Assembly (NCBI GenBank): GCA_017394865.1
Contig: JAFPWT010000017.1
Coordinates: 1 to 64,000, forward strand
Direction: 5' to 3'
DNA from: Bacteroidales bacterium
GTDB taxonomy: Bacteria > Bacteroidota > Bacteroidia > Bacteroidales > F082
DNA length: 64,000 nt
Within the stretch, counting starts at the first letter, position 1; every line of letters begins with the position of its first letter. Position numbers and translations under genes: made by a program. Below the pieces are notes generated by a model. The model worked only from the letters and a program-made list of their open reading frames with translations. It was not told where the DNA came from and made no database searches. Below, one piece after another: positions 43,501 to 52,171 of this stretch.

Positions 43501-43752
43501 GACGAGGGTGATGCAGATACGACGAATCTTTCCGTCGACGAGCATCTCGCAGGCGCCGCATTTGCCGATGCCGCACTCCAGCGAACGCTCACGTCCGTCG
43601 ATGCTATGGCTGTGGATGGGATAACCGGCTTGGTGAAGAGCAGCAGCGATGGTCTTGCCCCGCTGGCCTTTCACGGTCTTGCCTTCATATTGGAATTCCA
43701 CAAGATCCTCTTGCGGGATGTCCAAAATAGGGTGCTTTTCAATCTTATACAT
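40528..43752 (-). CDS. Five-module flavin/iron-sulfur amine or amino-acid dehydrogenase
   Basis: A 1074-residue fusion. Order: a 2Fe-2S ferredoxin domain (C60, C65, C68, C80); an FAD/NAD oxidoreductase (GAGPAG 120-125, second Rossmann GAGNIG near 268); two 4Fe-4S clusters (C460, C466, C469, C473 and C494, C497, C500, C504); a BFD-like cluster (C604, C606, C640, C645); and a DAO-type FAD oxidase module (GGGMAG 707-712 to the end). This is the content of HcnA-HcnB-HcnC or of octopine/nopaline and proline dehydrogenases, in one chain with a ferredoxin insertion. It should oxidise an amine or amino acid with electrons passing to the iron-sulfur chain. The substrate cannot be read. ATG 43752 opens the first module. 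Confidence 0.85.
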   Translation of the reverse strand: MYKIEKHPILDIPQEDLVEFQYEGKTVKGQRGKTIAAALHQAGYPIHSHSIDGRERSLECGIGKCGACEMLVDGKIRRICITLVDGVKEVREIPKGFQPDYSENPQKEVKIYKTTVAIIGAGPAGLACREQLNKFGISNLVIDNNARIGGQFNMQTHQFFFFEKEQKFGGMRGFDIAKTLAGDNHEGILLNYTVWDLLEGKRIAIKNIVTQEVAYVDAEHLVVATGAVPFMPTFENDDLPGVYTAAVFQKMMNQEHTLLGKKVLTVGAGNIGYLTSYQGMQAGAHIKAIIEGMDHEGGFPVQANRVRRLGIPIMTSHILLKAIPNEDHTGIVGAVIAKCENFKAIPGTEQVIDDIDIINICTGLIPDSQLLTKGKQVFGMNTYGVGDAVRIGEGTSAVLRGKQAAFEVAQNIGMRFNYDEYLEVSKQYIESQQHPVRVLDEPRKPDAERMKAKPFVVADCIYGFACNPCSFSCPQNAITKSSTNTVPVIDYDKCIGCMNCVNHCPGLAIFGYDLNKNTLFLPVEYEVEEGVEVFLVDDNGQKVGEGVVEKVLKKNNKTNVARVKAANIDGEKLVEARGFIVKENYPKPIEFKPLKEVEAKTYVCHCEDVTLETLLKVIGDRKFISVDELKHITRMGMGPCRGKRCVPRAKQILRSYGIEVTGDSTPRAPLAAQVTLGDVYNPNAKEVYVFPSNNNVKKEEVKVLIAGGGMAGSSLFRYFAEAGMNPVLVNYDRGSTWRCIGGGRPAFSNPDISDIANHNLEIFKANQAKHDIGFKMTRYVNLVHDEATYKALDASRAWSDAYMIEKKDFQKEISPLWNMNNNVYSHALISNDCWQATPGRTIDYVRGIAIEHGGRLMEDCELLEVRKKGDKYVALVRTHDKQFVEFTCEHFVNSMGWGAEKFTDMLGIDTRMYPVKHQAFITRRLPNMGVKGDSLDMIIDRRHYKGFSAVYGQQFGHTGQIIGCASPDCDSFEARQNLKYNSKEFLQIVSEVFADWIPNLASVGFHAVWAGYYMEPRYIVDPEVGLLVGLRGHGFMLSQYLAKIYVDKYLGKEVPGYMKDLAITGKGLSENAFK

Positions 43753-43788
43753 ATTCTGTGTGATTTGTGTTTCGTTTTTTAAGAGGCA

Positions 43789-43796
43789 CAAAAATA
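43789..43796 (-). promoter_or_regulatory. -7 box of the redox fusion gene
   Basis: TATTTTTG on the minus strand, 36 bases before the ATG. No clear -33 element. Confidence 0.5.
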
Positions 43797-43823
43797 TCAA
43801 ATTTTAAGAAATAAAAGAATTTT

Positions 43824-44636
43824 TTAATGATTTCGTTCAGCACAAAACACGGTCAGATCCCTCAAAGACGAGAAAGCATCTTGGTCTATAGTATAAGGTG
43901 CCAAAGCATCGAGGGCCTTCAAGGCCTTGTCAAGATATTGGGGTAGCAGTTGTTTAGCTAGGGCGGTAGTCTCAGGATCGTCATCGTCGAGGATGTCGTC
44001 GCGCATCTGGAACACCAAGCCAAGGTTCAAGCCAAAATCACTGATAAGTGAAGAGTGGAGAGTGTAAAGTGAAGAGTTCACCGACATAGCACCACAAACA
44101 CAACATCCCTGGATCAACCGGGCCGTTTTCCGGGTGATAATCTCAAGATAAAGTTCTCCGTTTTCCGTTTTAACTCGTTCCGCTTCATTGAGGATTGCTT
44201 TGTGTCGTCTTTCGTTTTGAAGGAGTTCTCCCTCTGACATCATCATCGCCACGTTAAGCATTTCCTGAAGGATGGGGCTGTCGATGGGATCGGAGAGCTG
44301 CATCATCGCCTTTGCAAGGAGATAGTCGCCGGCCAGCACCGCCGACTCCACATCCCATTGGGCATTCAGCGATGCCTGTCCACGGCGGACATCCGACGCA
44401 TCCACCACATCGTCGTGGATCAACGTGGCTGTGTGGAGCATCTCCACAAACAAAGCCGTACGTCGCGTGGAATCGTTGATGTCGCCGAAGAGACGCGCCG
44501 ACAGGTACACCAGCTGGGGACGAAGCCGTTTCCCCAGTGCCGCCGCCACGTAACGCATGAGCTCGTCCATCGGCACGGCATCGCTCGTCATAGCTAGTCT
44601 AAAAGCCTCTTCGAACTGTTCCAACTCTTTTTCCAT
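43824..44636 (-). CDS. Reduced polyprenyl (isoprenyl diphosphate) synthetase
   Basis: A 270-residue member of the trans-isoprenyl diphosphate synthase family. GKRLRPQLVYLSARL and the first aspartate motif (D75-D76-x2-D79, IHDDVVDASDVRRG) are intact, and the second is RDDILD (213-217). Two oddities follow. Residues 186-199 are encoded by four GTGAARA heptamer units (44048-44075). After the second aspartate motif the usual GK-x-TLP segment and about 50 residues are missing (DILDDDDPETTALAKQLLP goes straight to the C-terminal helices). Family members are normally about 320 residues. It may be inactive or make a short product. ATG 44636 follows the -7 box by six bases. Confidence 0.8.
   Translation of the reverse strand: MEKELEQFEEAFRLAMTSDAVPMDELMRYVAAALGKRLRPQLVYLSARLFGDINDSTRRTALFVEMLHTATLIHDDVVDASDVRRGQASLNAQWDVESAVLAGDYLLAKAMMQLSDPIDSPILQEMLNVAMMMSEGELLQNERRHKAILNEAERVKTENGELYLEIITRKTARLIQGCCVCGAMSVNSSLYTLHSSLISDFGLNLGLVFQMRDDILDDDDPETTALAKQLLPQYLDKALKALDALAPYTIDQDAFSSLRDLTVFCAERNH
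44048..44075 (+). repeat. GTGAARA heptamer units inside the polyprenyl synthetase gene
   Basis: Four 7-nt units (GTGAAGA, GTGGAGA, GTGTAAA, GTGAAGA) on the plus strand, antisense to the gene and in frame with it (28 nt, flanked so that the frame stays open). Confidence 0.85.
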
Positions 44637-44642
44637 AGCGTG

Positions 44643-44700
44643 CAAAAATAGAAAAATTCTTGCACGCTTTTTGTAATATTAGTATTTTTGTATCAAACAA
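44643..44700. promoter_or_regulatory. Divergent promoters, synthetase and macroglobulin genes
   Basis: Minus strand: TATTTTTG (44643-44650), six bases from the synthetase ATG. Plus strand: TTG (44671-44673), a 19-nt spacer and TATTTTTG (44693-44700), eight bases from the macroglobulin ATG. Both leaders are very short. Confidence 0.65.
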
Positions 44701-44708
44701 CAAACACC

Positions 44709-47700
44709 ATGAAACGAAACTTCCTTTTCATCACGCTGCTATCCGCCGCACTGGCGCTACTATCTTTCCAAATGATCAACAAAGCCGACAATACACTCAT
44801 GAAAAAGAACTACAACGTCATGTGGGCACAATTTAGGATCCACATGGACAACGACATGCCCGAGTCGGCACAAAAGGTGCTCGACTCCATCGAGCAAAAA
44901 GCCGAAAAAGAAAAGAACAAAGTCCAGCTCCTGAAGACCATCCTTTACCGCCAAATGGTGATAGAAGAGCTCGTGGAAGAAAACCCCGAGGAAGCCTATC
45001 TGGAGTACGCCATGGCCCAGTTCAAACGTCTCGGCACCGCTGAACAAGCCGTCCTTCATGAAGAAATCGCCACCCTCTATGCGGCTTACCTCGATGAAAA
45101 CCAATTCCTCATCAGCGACAACATCGCCATCGACGGTAGCCTCGACGGCGTAGCCATGAAATACTGGGATCGGAACACCTTCGAGAAACTCATCGACCAA
45201 CACTACGCCGAAGCCCTCAAACCCGTCAAAGCCCTCAAAAAAGCAAAGACCGAGGACTATCTCTGCCTCTTTGAAAACCCCAACGACAAATACATCGAAT
45301 ACGAACCCACCCTGTTCGACTTCCTGTTTCACCGCATCGCCACTTACTACCTCGAAGCCTCAACCGCCGACGACCTCATGCCTGAATGGGACACCCAACA
45401 ATGGTGGCTCGATGACAAGAACTTCACAACGGCCAACCTCGGCGACAGCGACAAGCCCATCATCCAATGCCTCAAGATCTACCAAAAGCTCATCAGTGAA
45501 AACAAAGGCGACCTCCGCCTCTTCAACGACTATAAGCGCTACGAATTCATCAACGGCATCCTGAAAGACCACGACAACTACCAGCAGGCCATGCGCACGC
45601 TGATGGAAAACAACAAATCGAACAAACTGTACGCCGGCTTCGCCAACTGCCTCGCCACCAGCCTGATCCAACAATACGACAGCAGCCCCAACGACAGCAC
45701 CTACCACGATAATTATCAGAAAGCCGCCGCGATCTGCCGCGAAGCCCTCGATGCCTATCCCGACAGCAAATTCAACTGCAAAAGCACCCTCGAACACATC
45801 ACCCACCCACACTTCGAGTTCCAACTGAGCCAGACCCAACTGCCCGGCGAAAACATCCCCGTGGTGGTGGAATACCGCAACGTCGAACATCCTTATTATA
45901 AGATTGTCAAAGTGGAAGAGTCGGATCTCGACAGCCTGCGACCCCTCTATGGAGAAGAGCTCTATAAGGCTTTGGATAAGAAAAAAACCGTGGTGGAACA
46001 AACCCTCAACCTCACCGCTGAGACCGATTACCTCAAACACTCCACCATCGTCGCCCTTCCCCCACTCACCGAAGGCTTCTATTACATCGTCGGCAAGACC
46101 GACGCAGACATCAAGATCCGCACCGCCCGGATGTTTAGCCTTCGTTTCCAGGTGAGCAAGCTCGGCTATGTCATTGACAATCGGCCCAACCTCTTCACCA
46201 TGGTGACCACCGACCGTAAGACCGGTCATCCCATGGAAGGCGTCACCGTGGAGGTCACACAGCGCAGCTATAACTACAAGATTCGTAGGTACGAGACCGT
46301 CAGGGTAGCCACCCTGACGTCAGACCGCAACGGACGGGTGACGCTCACCGACAAGATCGGACACGATTACTTTAACATCACCCTCCGTAAGGGCAACGAC
46401 GTGCTGCTGCCGCAAGACCAGCAAAACGTGGCCAGCCCCAACACCTCCTCTTATAAGAACGAAAACACCAAGTTCTTCACCGACCGTGCCATCTACCGGC
46501 CCGGACAGACCGTCTACTTCAAAGGCATCACGATGCATGTTGAAAACGGAGAACACACCCTGGCCACCAACCTCAAGGAACATGTGGTGTTCAAAGACGC
46601 CAACTGGCAGGATATCGCATCAGCCGACTTCACCACCGACGAATACGGCGCCTTCGACGGTTCGTTCGTCATCCCCACCGACCTGCTCAACGGCACATTC
46701 CGCCTCAGCGGCAAATACGGCAGCACCACCATCCGCGTGGAAGAATACAAACGCCCCACCTTCGAGATCCACTTCGACGCCGTCAAAGATCAGTATAAAC
46801 TCAACCAGGAAGTCACCGTGCACGGCAGCGTCGACGCCTACGCCGGCTTCGGCCTCGACAATGTGAAATACAACTATCACGTGACCCGCGCCACCTCTTT
46901 CCCATGGCGCTGCTGGTGGTGGTGGTACCCCGCCATCGAAGACGAGACCATCGCCTTCGGCGAGGCACGCACCGACGAGAAAGGCAAGTTCGACATCACC
47001 TTCAACCTGAAACCCTCGCTGAAGACCAAGCCCGAACAACAGCCCGTGTTCACCTATGAAATCGAAGTGACCGCCACCAACGCCCAAGGCGAGACCCACA
47101 GCGACACCTACCACATCCGCGCCGGATACAACGAAATCGCCCTCTCCAGCAACATCCCCAGCCTGGTGGAACAGTCGGAGACCGACAAATATAACATCGA
47201 AGTGCTCAACATGAGCGGACAGCCCGCCAAGAGCCGTGTCGAACGCAAGATCTACCGCTTCGACGAAGACGCGCGCATCAACTACTTCGAGGCACTCGGA
47301 CAAAGCAACACCACCGATCGCAAAGTGCTCAGCGACAACGAGCTGCGCACCCTGTTCCCCAACTATAGCTTCGGCAGCCAGTCCGACAAGATACAACACA
47401 AGACCCTCGTCTACCAAGATGAAGTCAGCATCGACGAAAAGGCCCCGTTCTATCCCGACAAGAAGAAGCTGGAACCCGGACGTTATTACATCGAGATGAA
47501 GAGCCTCGACGACCCGCTGGCCCACAGCACCAGGGAGTTCACCGTGTACAAGAAAGATTCCAAGCAGATGCCCTACCCGTCCATGACCTGGTACCGCACC
47601 GACAAGAGCACCGCCCAGCCTGGCGACACCGTCCGCTTCAGCATCGGCAGCTCCGCCAACGACGTGAGCCTTTGGGTGATCCTCACCCATGGCGATGAGG

Positions 47701-50700
47701 TGCGCCTGGAACGCCGCATCACCCTGAACAACGACATCCAAACCATCGAATACGTCGTCACCGAAGCCGACCGCGGAGGACTGAATCTGCAGACTGCTTT
47801 CATCAAGGAAAACAGCTACAACACCCGCAATATGAGTGTCAGCGTGCCCTATAGCAACCTCGACCTCAACGTCAGCTTGGCCACCGTACGCGACAAACTC
47901 AACCCCGGCAGCGAAGAAACCTGGACCATCAACGTCAAAGACTTCAAAAACAAGCCCGTCGAGGCCGCCCTCCTGGCTGGCATGTACGATGTCTCTCTCG
48001 ACGAGTTCGCCTACCACTACTGGAGTTTCGACATGAAGCCCTACAGCGCCGGCTCCAGGTCGTTCCGCACCGACAGGAGCTACTTCTCAAGCTCAAGCAC
48101 CAACAGCAGCTACCTCGACGTGAGACGCCTGTTCGACTTCCAACTGCCCTCCAGCGAGCCTTTCTTCGTAACCTATAACTCCCGTTATTTCTACGGTTCC
48201 AAGATGGGTGCGCCTAGAGTACTCTACCGCGAAGCCGGCGGAGTCGAGATGGTGGAGGAAATGGCCGTGATGGACGCCATGCCCGATGTCGCCATGAACC
48301 AAAGCCTCAAAACCACCGGCAAAACGACCGCAAGCAAAGACGAAGAATCCCTTTCATCAAAAGAAGAAGAGCAGAAGTCTCAAGAAACAGAGCAGAAGTC
48401 TCAAGGAGACGAACAGGCCGAGCCCACGCTCCGCGAGAACTTCAACGAGACCGCCTTCTTCTTCCCCAACCTCCGCACCGAAGCCGACGGCAGCAGCACC
48501 TTCACCTTCACCATGCCCGACGCCATCACACGCTGGAAGCTGATGATGATCGCCTACACCAAAGACGGCAAGACTGGAAGCAACCGTTATGAGTTCAAGA
48601 CCACCAAACCCGTGATGATCATGGCCGACATGCCTAGGTATATGTACGACACCGACACGCTGTGGTTCGTCGCCAACGTCATCAACACCGGCGACGAGGC
48701 CGTCACCCCCAAGGCCAAACTTGAGATCTTCGACGCCGCCACCATGAAGCCTGTCGACCTCATCGCAAGCGATGCCATTATCAATATGAAAGAGATCGTC
48801 CCCGGACGCAGCCAGGAGGTGCGATGGAAGGTGGCCGCCCAATACGACCTCAGCCTCCTCGCCTTCCGCTTCACGGCTTACGCCGGACAGTTCAGCGATG
48901 CTGAACAGCACCTCATGCCTGTGCTCAGCAGCGAGATCTTCCTCACCCAGACCCTGCCCATCACCGTGAAGGCCGAGACCGAGAAGACCTTCGACTTCGA
49001 CGCCATCGCCAACCCCAACAGCCACGAACGCGACTACAGCCTCACACTCAACTTCAGCACCAACCCCGTGTGGTACGCCGTGCAGAGCCTGCCTTACATG
49101 GCCGAGATCAAGACCGACCGCCCCGAGGCCGCCTTCTACGTGTTCTACGCCAACAGCCTCTCGGCTTACATCGCCGACCACGTGCCGAACCTCCAGGCTT
49201 ACATCAAGAAATGGCAGATCGAAACCCCCGACGCCCTGCTGTCACAACTCGAGAAAGATAAAGACCTGAAAGCCATCATGCTCCAGGAGACCCCATGGGT
49301 GCTGGAAGCCAAGAGCGAGACCGAACAACGCGCCCGCATCGCCAACCTCTTCGAGCTCAATACCCTGAAAAAACAATATAGTGAGGCCCTCTCGCTGCTC
49401 GAGAAGAAACAGGAATACAACGGCGGCTGGCCTTGGATGGACGGCATGCCCGAAAGCCCCTACATCACCACCTATATCCTCAGCGGCATGGGACGCCTCA
49501 AGCAGATGGGCGTGTGGGAGTCGTTGAGCGAAGACGACCAGCGTTGCGCCGAAAGGATCTGCAAGAAGGCCGTCAAGTTCGTCGAATACGATGTGGCCGA
49601 CGGCTATCGTACCATGAGGAAATACAACAAGGAATGGAGCATCGGAGGCTTCACCCTGCAAGAGCTCTACGCCTTGAGTTTCTTCAAGGAACAGAACTCC
49701 GACCAAGACTTCGCCACGGCCAAGAAGTATTACCTCGACCGCCTCGACGAAAAGAAGGAATGGACTGATTTCAACTTCAACTACCGCTCCTTCGCCGCCA
49801 TCGTGCTCTATCGCAACAACCACCAGAATACCGCCAAGCTCATCATCCAGTCATTCAAGGAATGCGCCCAGAAGAACGAGGAGATCGGCATGTACTGGCC
49901 GAAGAAGTACTTCAGCTTCATCTCACACATCGCCACCCATGCCAACATCATGGCGGCCTTTGCCGAGATCGACCAGGATCAGGAGATGCTCGACCAGCTG
50001 AGGGTGTGGCTGCTCACACAGAAACGCACCAACATGTGGGAGAACACCGCCTCCACCGCCGATGCCATCTACGCCCTGCTGATGCGCGGCAGCGACTGGT
50101 TCGAGGAAGGCAAGAACGTCACCCTGAGCTTCAGCGGCACGCCCATCAGTACTGAGGGCGGTCAAGCCGGTACCGGCTTCATCCAGCGTCGCTGGAATGC
50201 CGATGAAGTCACCGACGCCATGCGCCACCTCACCGTCAACAACCCCACCAACCACCTGGTCTGGGGCGGCCTGTTCCGCCAGTATTTCGTGCCCATCGAC
50301 GAGGTCAAGAGCGACCAGTCGGGCTTCAAGGTCAAACGCGAGTTGTTTGTGGAGACCGTCAACGCTAACGGCAAACTTCTGGTTCCTGTCGGGAAACGCA
50401 CCTTGAAAGTCGGCGACAAACTCACCGTGAAGATCACCATCGAGAGCAACCAGGACATGAGCTTCGTGTTCGTGAAAGACCTGCGCGCCGCCGGCTTCGA
50501 ACCCATCGAACAGATCTCACGCTACCAGTACAGCGACCGCATGTGGTACTACCAGAGCAATACCGACACCGACATGGAGTTCTTCATCGACTTCCTGCCG
50601 AAGGGAACACACCAGCTGGAATACAGCATGTTTGTGACCAAAGAAGGCAACCTGAGCAACGGCTACGCCCTGGTCCAGTGCCAGTACGCACCAGAGTTCA

Positions 50701-50747
50701 CTGCCTACTCCGATGGAATGAGAGTTAAAGTGGAAAGTGAAAAGTAA
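44709..50747 (+). CDS. Alpha-2-macroglobulin-like protein lacking the thioester
   Basis: A 2012-residue exported protein with an N-terminal signal/anchor (1-22), an alpha-helical region of the kind Bacteroidota members have before the MG domains (about 30-370), macroglobulin domains (RPNLFTMVTTDRKTGHPMEGV, then TKFFTDRAIYRPGQTVYFKGI, the MG2 hallmark), an A2M domain (FFFPNLRTEADGSSTFTFTMPDAITRWK) and the helical thioester-containing domain region. The CxEQ thioester is absent: LPYMAEIKTDRPE stands where it should be. It would trap or bind peptidases or act in envelope repair without covalent capture. ATG 44709 opens the signal. The last seven codons are a heptamer-type repeat. Confidence 0.88.
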   Translation: MKRNFLFITLLSAALALLSFQMINKADNTLMKKNYNVMWAQFRIHMDNDMPESAQKVLDSIEQKAEKEKNKVQLLKTILYRQMVIEELVEENPEEAYLEYAMAQFKRLGTAEQAVLHEEIATLYAAYLDENQFLISDNIAIDGSLDGVAMKYWDRNTFEKLIDQHYAEALKPVKALKKAKTEDYLCLFENPNDKYIEYEPTLFDFLFHRIATYYLEASTADDLMPEWDTQQWWLDDKNFTTANLGDSDKPIIQCLKIYQKLISENKGDLRLFNDYKRYEFINGILKDHDNYQQAMRTLMENNKSNKLYAGFANCLATSLIQQYDSSPNDSTYHDNYQKAAAICREALDAYPDSKFNCKSTLEHITHPHFEFQLSQTQLPGENIPVVVEYRNVEHPYYKIVKVEESDLDSLRPLYGEELYKALDKKKTVVEQTLNLTAETDYLKHSTIVALPPLTEGFYYIVGKTDADIKIRTARMFSLRFQVSKLGYVIDNRPNLFTMVTTDRKTGHPMEGVTVEVTQRSYNYKIRRYETVRVATLTSDRNGRVTLTDKIGHDYFNITLRKGNDVLLPQDQQNVASPNTSSYKNENTKFFTDRAIYRPGQTVYFKGITMHVENGEHTLATNLKEHVVFKDANWQDIASADFTTDEYGAFDGSFVIPTDLLNGTFRLSGKYGSTTIRVEEYKRPTFEIHFDAVKDQYKLNQEVTVHGSVDAYAGFGLDNVKYNYHVTRATSFPWRCWWWWYPAIEDETIAFGEARTDEKGKFDITFNLKPSLKTKPEQQPVFTYEIEVTATNAQGETHSDTYHIRAGYNEIALSSNIPSLVEQSETDKYNIEVLNMSGQPAKSRVERKIYRFDEDARINYFEALGQSNTTDRKVLSDNELRTLFPNYSFGSQSDKIQHKTLVYQDEVSIDEKAPFYPDKKKLEPGRYYIEMKSLDDPLAHSTREFTVYKKDSKQMPYPSMTWYRTDKSTAQPGDTVRFSIGSSANDVSLWVILTHGDEVRLERRITLNNDIQTIEYVVTEADRGGLNLQTAFIKENSYNTRNMSVSVPYSNLDLNVSLATVRDKLNPGSEETWTINVKDFKNKPVEAALLAGMYDVSLDEFAYHYWSFDMKPYSAGSRSFRTDRSYFSSSSTNSSYLDVRRLFDFQLPSSEPFFVTYNSRYFYGSKMGAPRVLYREAGGVEMVEEMAVMDAMPDVAMNQSLKTTGKTTASKDEESLSSKEEEQKSQETEQKSQGDEQAEPTLRENFNETAFFFPNLRTEADGSSTFTFTMPDAITRWKLMMIAYTKDGKTGSNRYEFKTTKPVMIMADMPRYMYDTDTLWFVANVINTGDEAVTPKAKLEIFDAATMKPVDLIASDAIINMKEIVPGRSQEVRWKVAAQYDLSLLAFRFTAYAGQFSDAEQHLMPVLSSEIFLTQTLPITVKAETEKTFDFDAIANPNSHERDYSLTLNFSTNPVWYAVQSLPYMAEIKTDRPEAAFYVFYANSLSAYIADHVPNLQAYIKKWQIETPDALLSQLEKDKDLKAIMLQETPWVLEAKSETEQRARIANLFELNTLKKQYSEALSLLEKKQEYNGGWPWMDGMPESPYITTYILSGMGRLKQMGVWESLSEDDQRCAERICKKAVKFVEYDVADGYRTMRKYNKEWSIGGFTLQELYALSFFKEQNSDQDFATAKKYYLDRLDEKKEWTDFNFNYRSFAAIVLYRNNHQNTAKLIIQSFKECAQKNEEIGMYWPKKYFSFISHIATHANIMAAFAEIDQDQEMLDQLRVWLLTQKRTNMWENTASTADAIYALLMRGSDWFEEGKNVTLSFSGTPISTEGGQAGTGFIQRRWNADEVTDAMRHLTVNNPTNHLVWGGLFRQYFVPIDEVKSDQSGFKVKRELFVETVNANGKLLVPVGKRTLKVGDKLTVKITIESNQDMSFVFVKDLRAAGFEPIEQISRYQYSDRMWYYQSNTDTDMEFFIDFLPKGTHQLEYSMFVTKEGNLSNGYALVQCQYAPEFTAYSDGMRVKVESEK

Positions 50748-50750
50748 TTA
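50724..50750 (+). repeat. GTGAARA-type units at the macroglobulin gene end
   Basis: GTTAAA, GTGGAAA, GTGAAAA and GTAATTA. They encode the last residues (VKVESEK) and the stop codon of the macroglobulin gene and run into the convergent stop. Confidence 0.75.
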
Positions 50751-52157
50751 TGGGATGTGTTCCGGGCGTTCCTCTTCGCGCCATAGGAAACCATCAAGGT
50801 AACGATCCTTTTCCTTGATATCCTTTTCAGGATAGAGTGTCTCGTTGATATTTTGGTAATACCTGATCAGCGAGACACTTTTGTCTTTCATCTCGATACG
50901 CATGTTGTTCGACGATGACTTGTTGATGCCGATCAGCGAGCCGTCATCCTCGCGCAGCCAAGTGATGACCTTGGCATCACCCGTCACCTTCACATGATGG
51001 ATGGCGCCATCGTCGAATTTCGAGACCATATCAGCACCGTTGATCTGGTTATAACCCTCAATGGTATCTCTCGAGATGATGAAGGCGTGGCCCCGCTGGA
51101 AGAGGCTGTCGACGGAATGGTTGGCAATCTTGATGTCGATGCGGTCAGCGGTCATCTGCGAGTCCTCGGCCCAAAGCACAGGATTCACGCGCATCCTGAC
51201 GGTGGAGTCGCTCATATCATAAGTCATGGTGTCGCACCGGCCCTGCAAATCAGAGCGGAAGAAACGCACGTGGCGACGGCCTATGATTTTCTCCTCTTCG
51301 TTGAGTTCCGTCTTGAAATGGTAGAACATGGTATCGGAGGTGATGAACAGCGAGTCGCCCCCGTCGTAGTACACCGCATAGGCACTGTCGGTGGCAAACG
51401 AGTAGCCCGTCTTCTCCCATAGCTCGGCATAGTGGCCACGCATGATGACTTTATAGGACGTGTCGGTGATCTGGATGTTGTTGACCGCCTTGGAGACGTT
51501 CCTGTTGCAGTCGTAAAGCATCGAGTCGGCCATAATCTCCTGGTTGTTCTCGTTCTTCATCAGCCCTCCCCCGGTGAACCACATCCTGTCGACACGGGTG
51601 TTGTAGTAAAGGGTGTCGGTATACATCTGGTATTTCGGACTCGTCACCTCCACCTTTTTGAAGAAGCGGAGTTCCTTCAAGTCGTCGCGGTAGTAGCCGA
51701 TCTCGCTGACGAGTTTCTTGTCGCCTCGGGTGGTCACCCCGTGATGGGGATAACTGGCCAGATGAGCATCACGGTCGTAGGTCATGTATTGCGTCTCAAG
51801 CAGTGTGGAGTCGTCCATCATCCTTACGTTGTCGAAAAACTCCGCGAAACGGGTATTGCCGTCGTAACGCATGGTGCGGCTATACATGTCGACGCTGTCG
51901 TTGACCTTGATATGGACATTCTGGAAAGCGTCGAAGCTGTTTTGGTTCTCGTAGTAATAGGCACTGTCGCAGTAGAAATGGGTGCTGTCGTGACGGATAT
52001 GCACTGCGCCGTTGAGGACCACGGCATCCGATCCCGCCTTTTTATAGAGCAGGTCAGCGTGTTCGATATGGATCAGCGTACGTTCCGGCTCCTGCGCCCA
52101 AGCGACAACCGTAATCAAACATAATAATATGAATATTGCCTTCTTCAAACTCTTCAC
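50748..52157 (-). CDS. OstA/LptA-like periplasmic protein
   Basis: A 469-residue protein with a signal peptide (MKSLKKAIFILLCLITVVAWA, ending before QEPERT) and repeated OstA-type beta-jellyroll strands: SDAVVLNGAVHIRHDSTHFYCDSA, ADSMLYDCNRNVSKAVNNIQI and similar units about every 60 residues. LptA and LptD N-domains of this fold form the periplasmic bridge for lipopolysaccharide export. It starts at a GTG (52157) that overlaps the rsmI stop codon and lies inside a heptamer repeat. Its stop abuts the macroglobulin stop with no base between. Confidence 0.8.
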   Translation of the reverse strand: MKSLKKAIFILLCLITVVAWAQEPERTLIHIEHADLLYKKAGSDAVVLNGAVHIRHDSTHFYCDSAYYYENQNSFDAFQNVHIKVNDSVDMYSRTMRYDGNTRFAEFFDNVRMMDDSTLLETQYMTYDRDAHLASYPHHGVTTRGDKKLVSEIGYYRDDLKELRFFKKVEVTSPKYQMYTDTLYYNTRVDRMWFTGGGLMKNENNQEIMADSMLYDCNRNVSKAVNNIQITDTSYKVIMRGHYAELWEKTGYSFATDSAYAVYYDGGDSLFITSDTMFYHFKTELNEEEKIIGRRHVRFFRSDLQGRCDTMTYDMSDSTVRMRVNPVLWAEDSQMTADRIDIKIANHSVDSLFQRGHAFIISRDTIEGYNQINGADMVSKFDDGAIHHVKVTGDAKVITWLREDDGSLIGINKSSSNNMRIEMKDKSVSLIRYYQNINETLYPEKDIKEKDRYLDGFLWREEERPEHIP

Positions 52158-52171
52158 TCTTCACTTCCCAC
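52144..52171 (-). repeat. GTGAARA units over the rsmI/OstA junction
   Basis: Four 7-nt units (GTGGGAA, GTGAAGA, GTGAAGA, GTTTGAA) on the minus strand. They encode the end of RsmI (VGSEE-stop) and the first codons of the OstA-like protein, including its GTG start. Confidence 0.8.

Noticed and set aside
41002-43782. A 926-codon open frame on the plus strand opposite the redox fusion gene
   Set aside because: It is the antisense shadow of a gene with complete cofactor motifs; the translated sequence is rich in His, Val and Asp with no recognisable domain. The same applies to long plus-strand frames opposite dipeptidyl peptidase, mmdA and the giant repeat protein.
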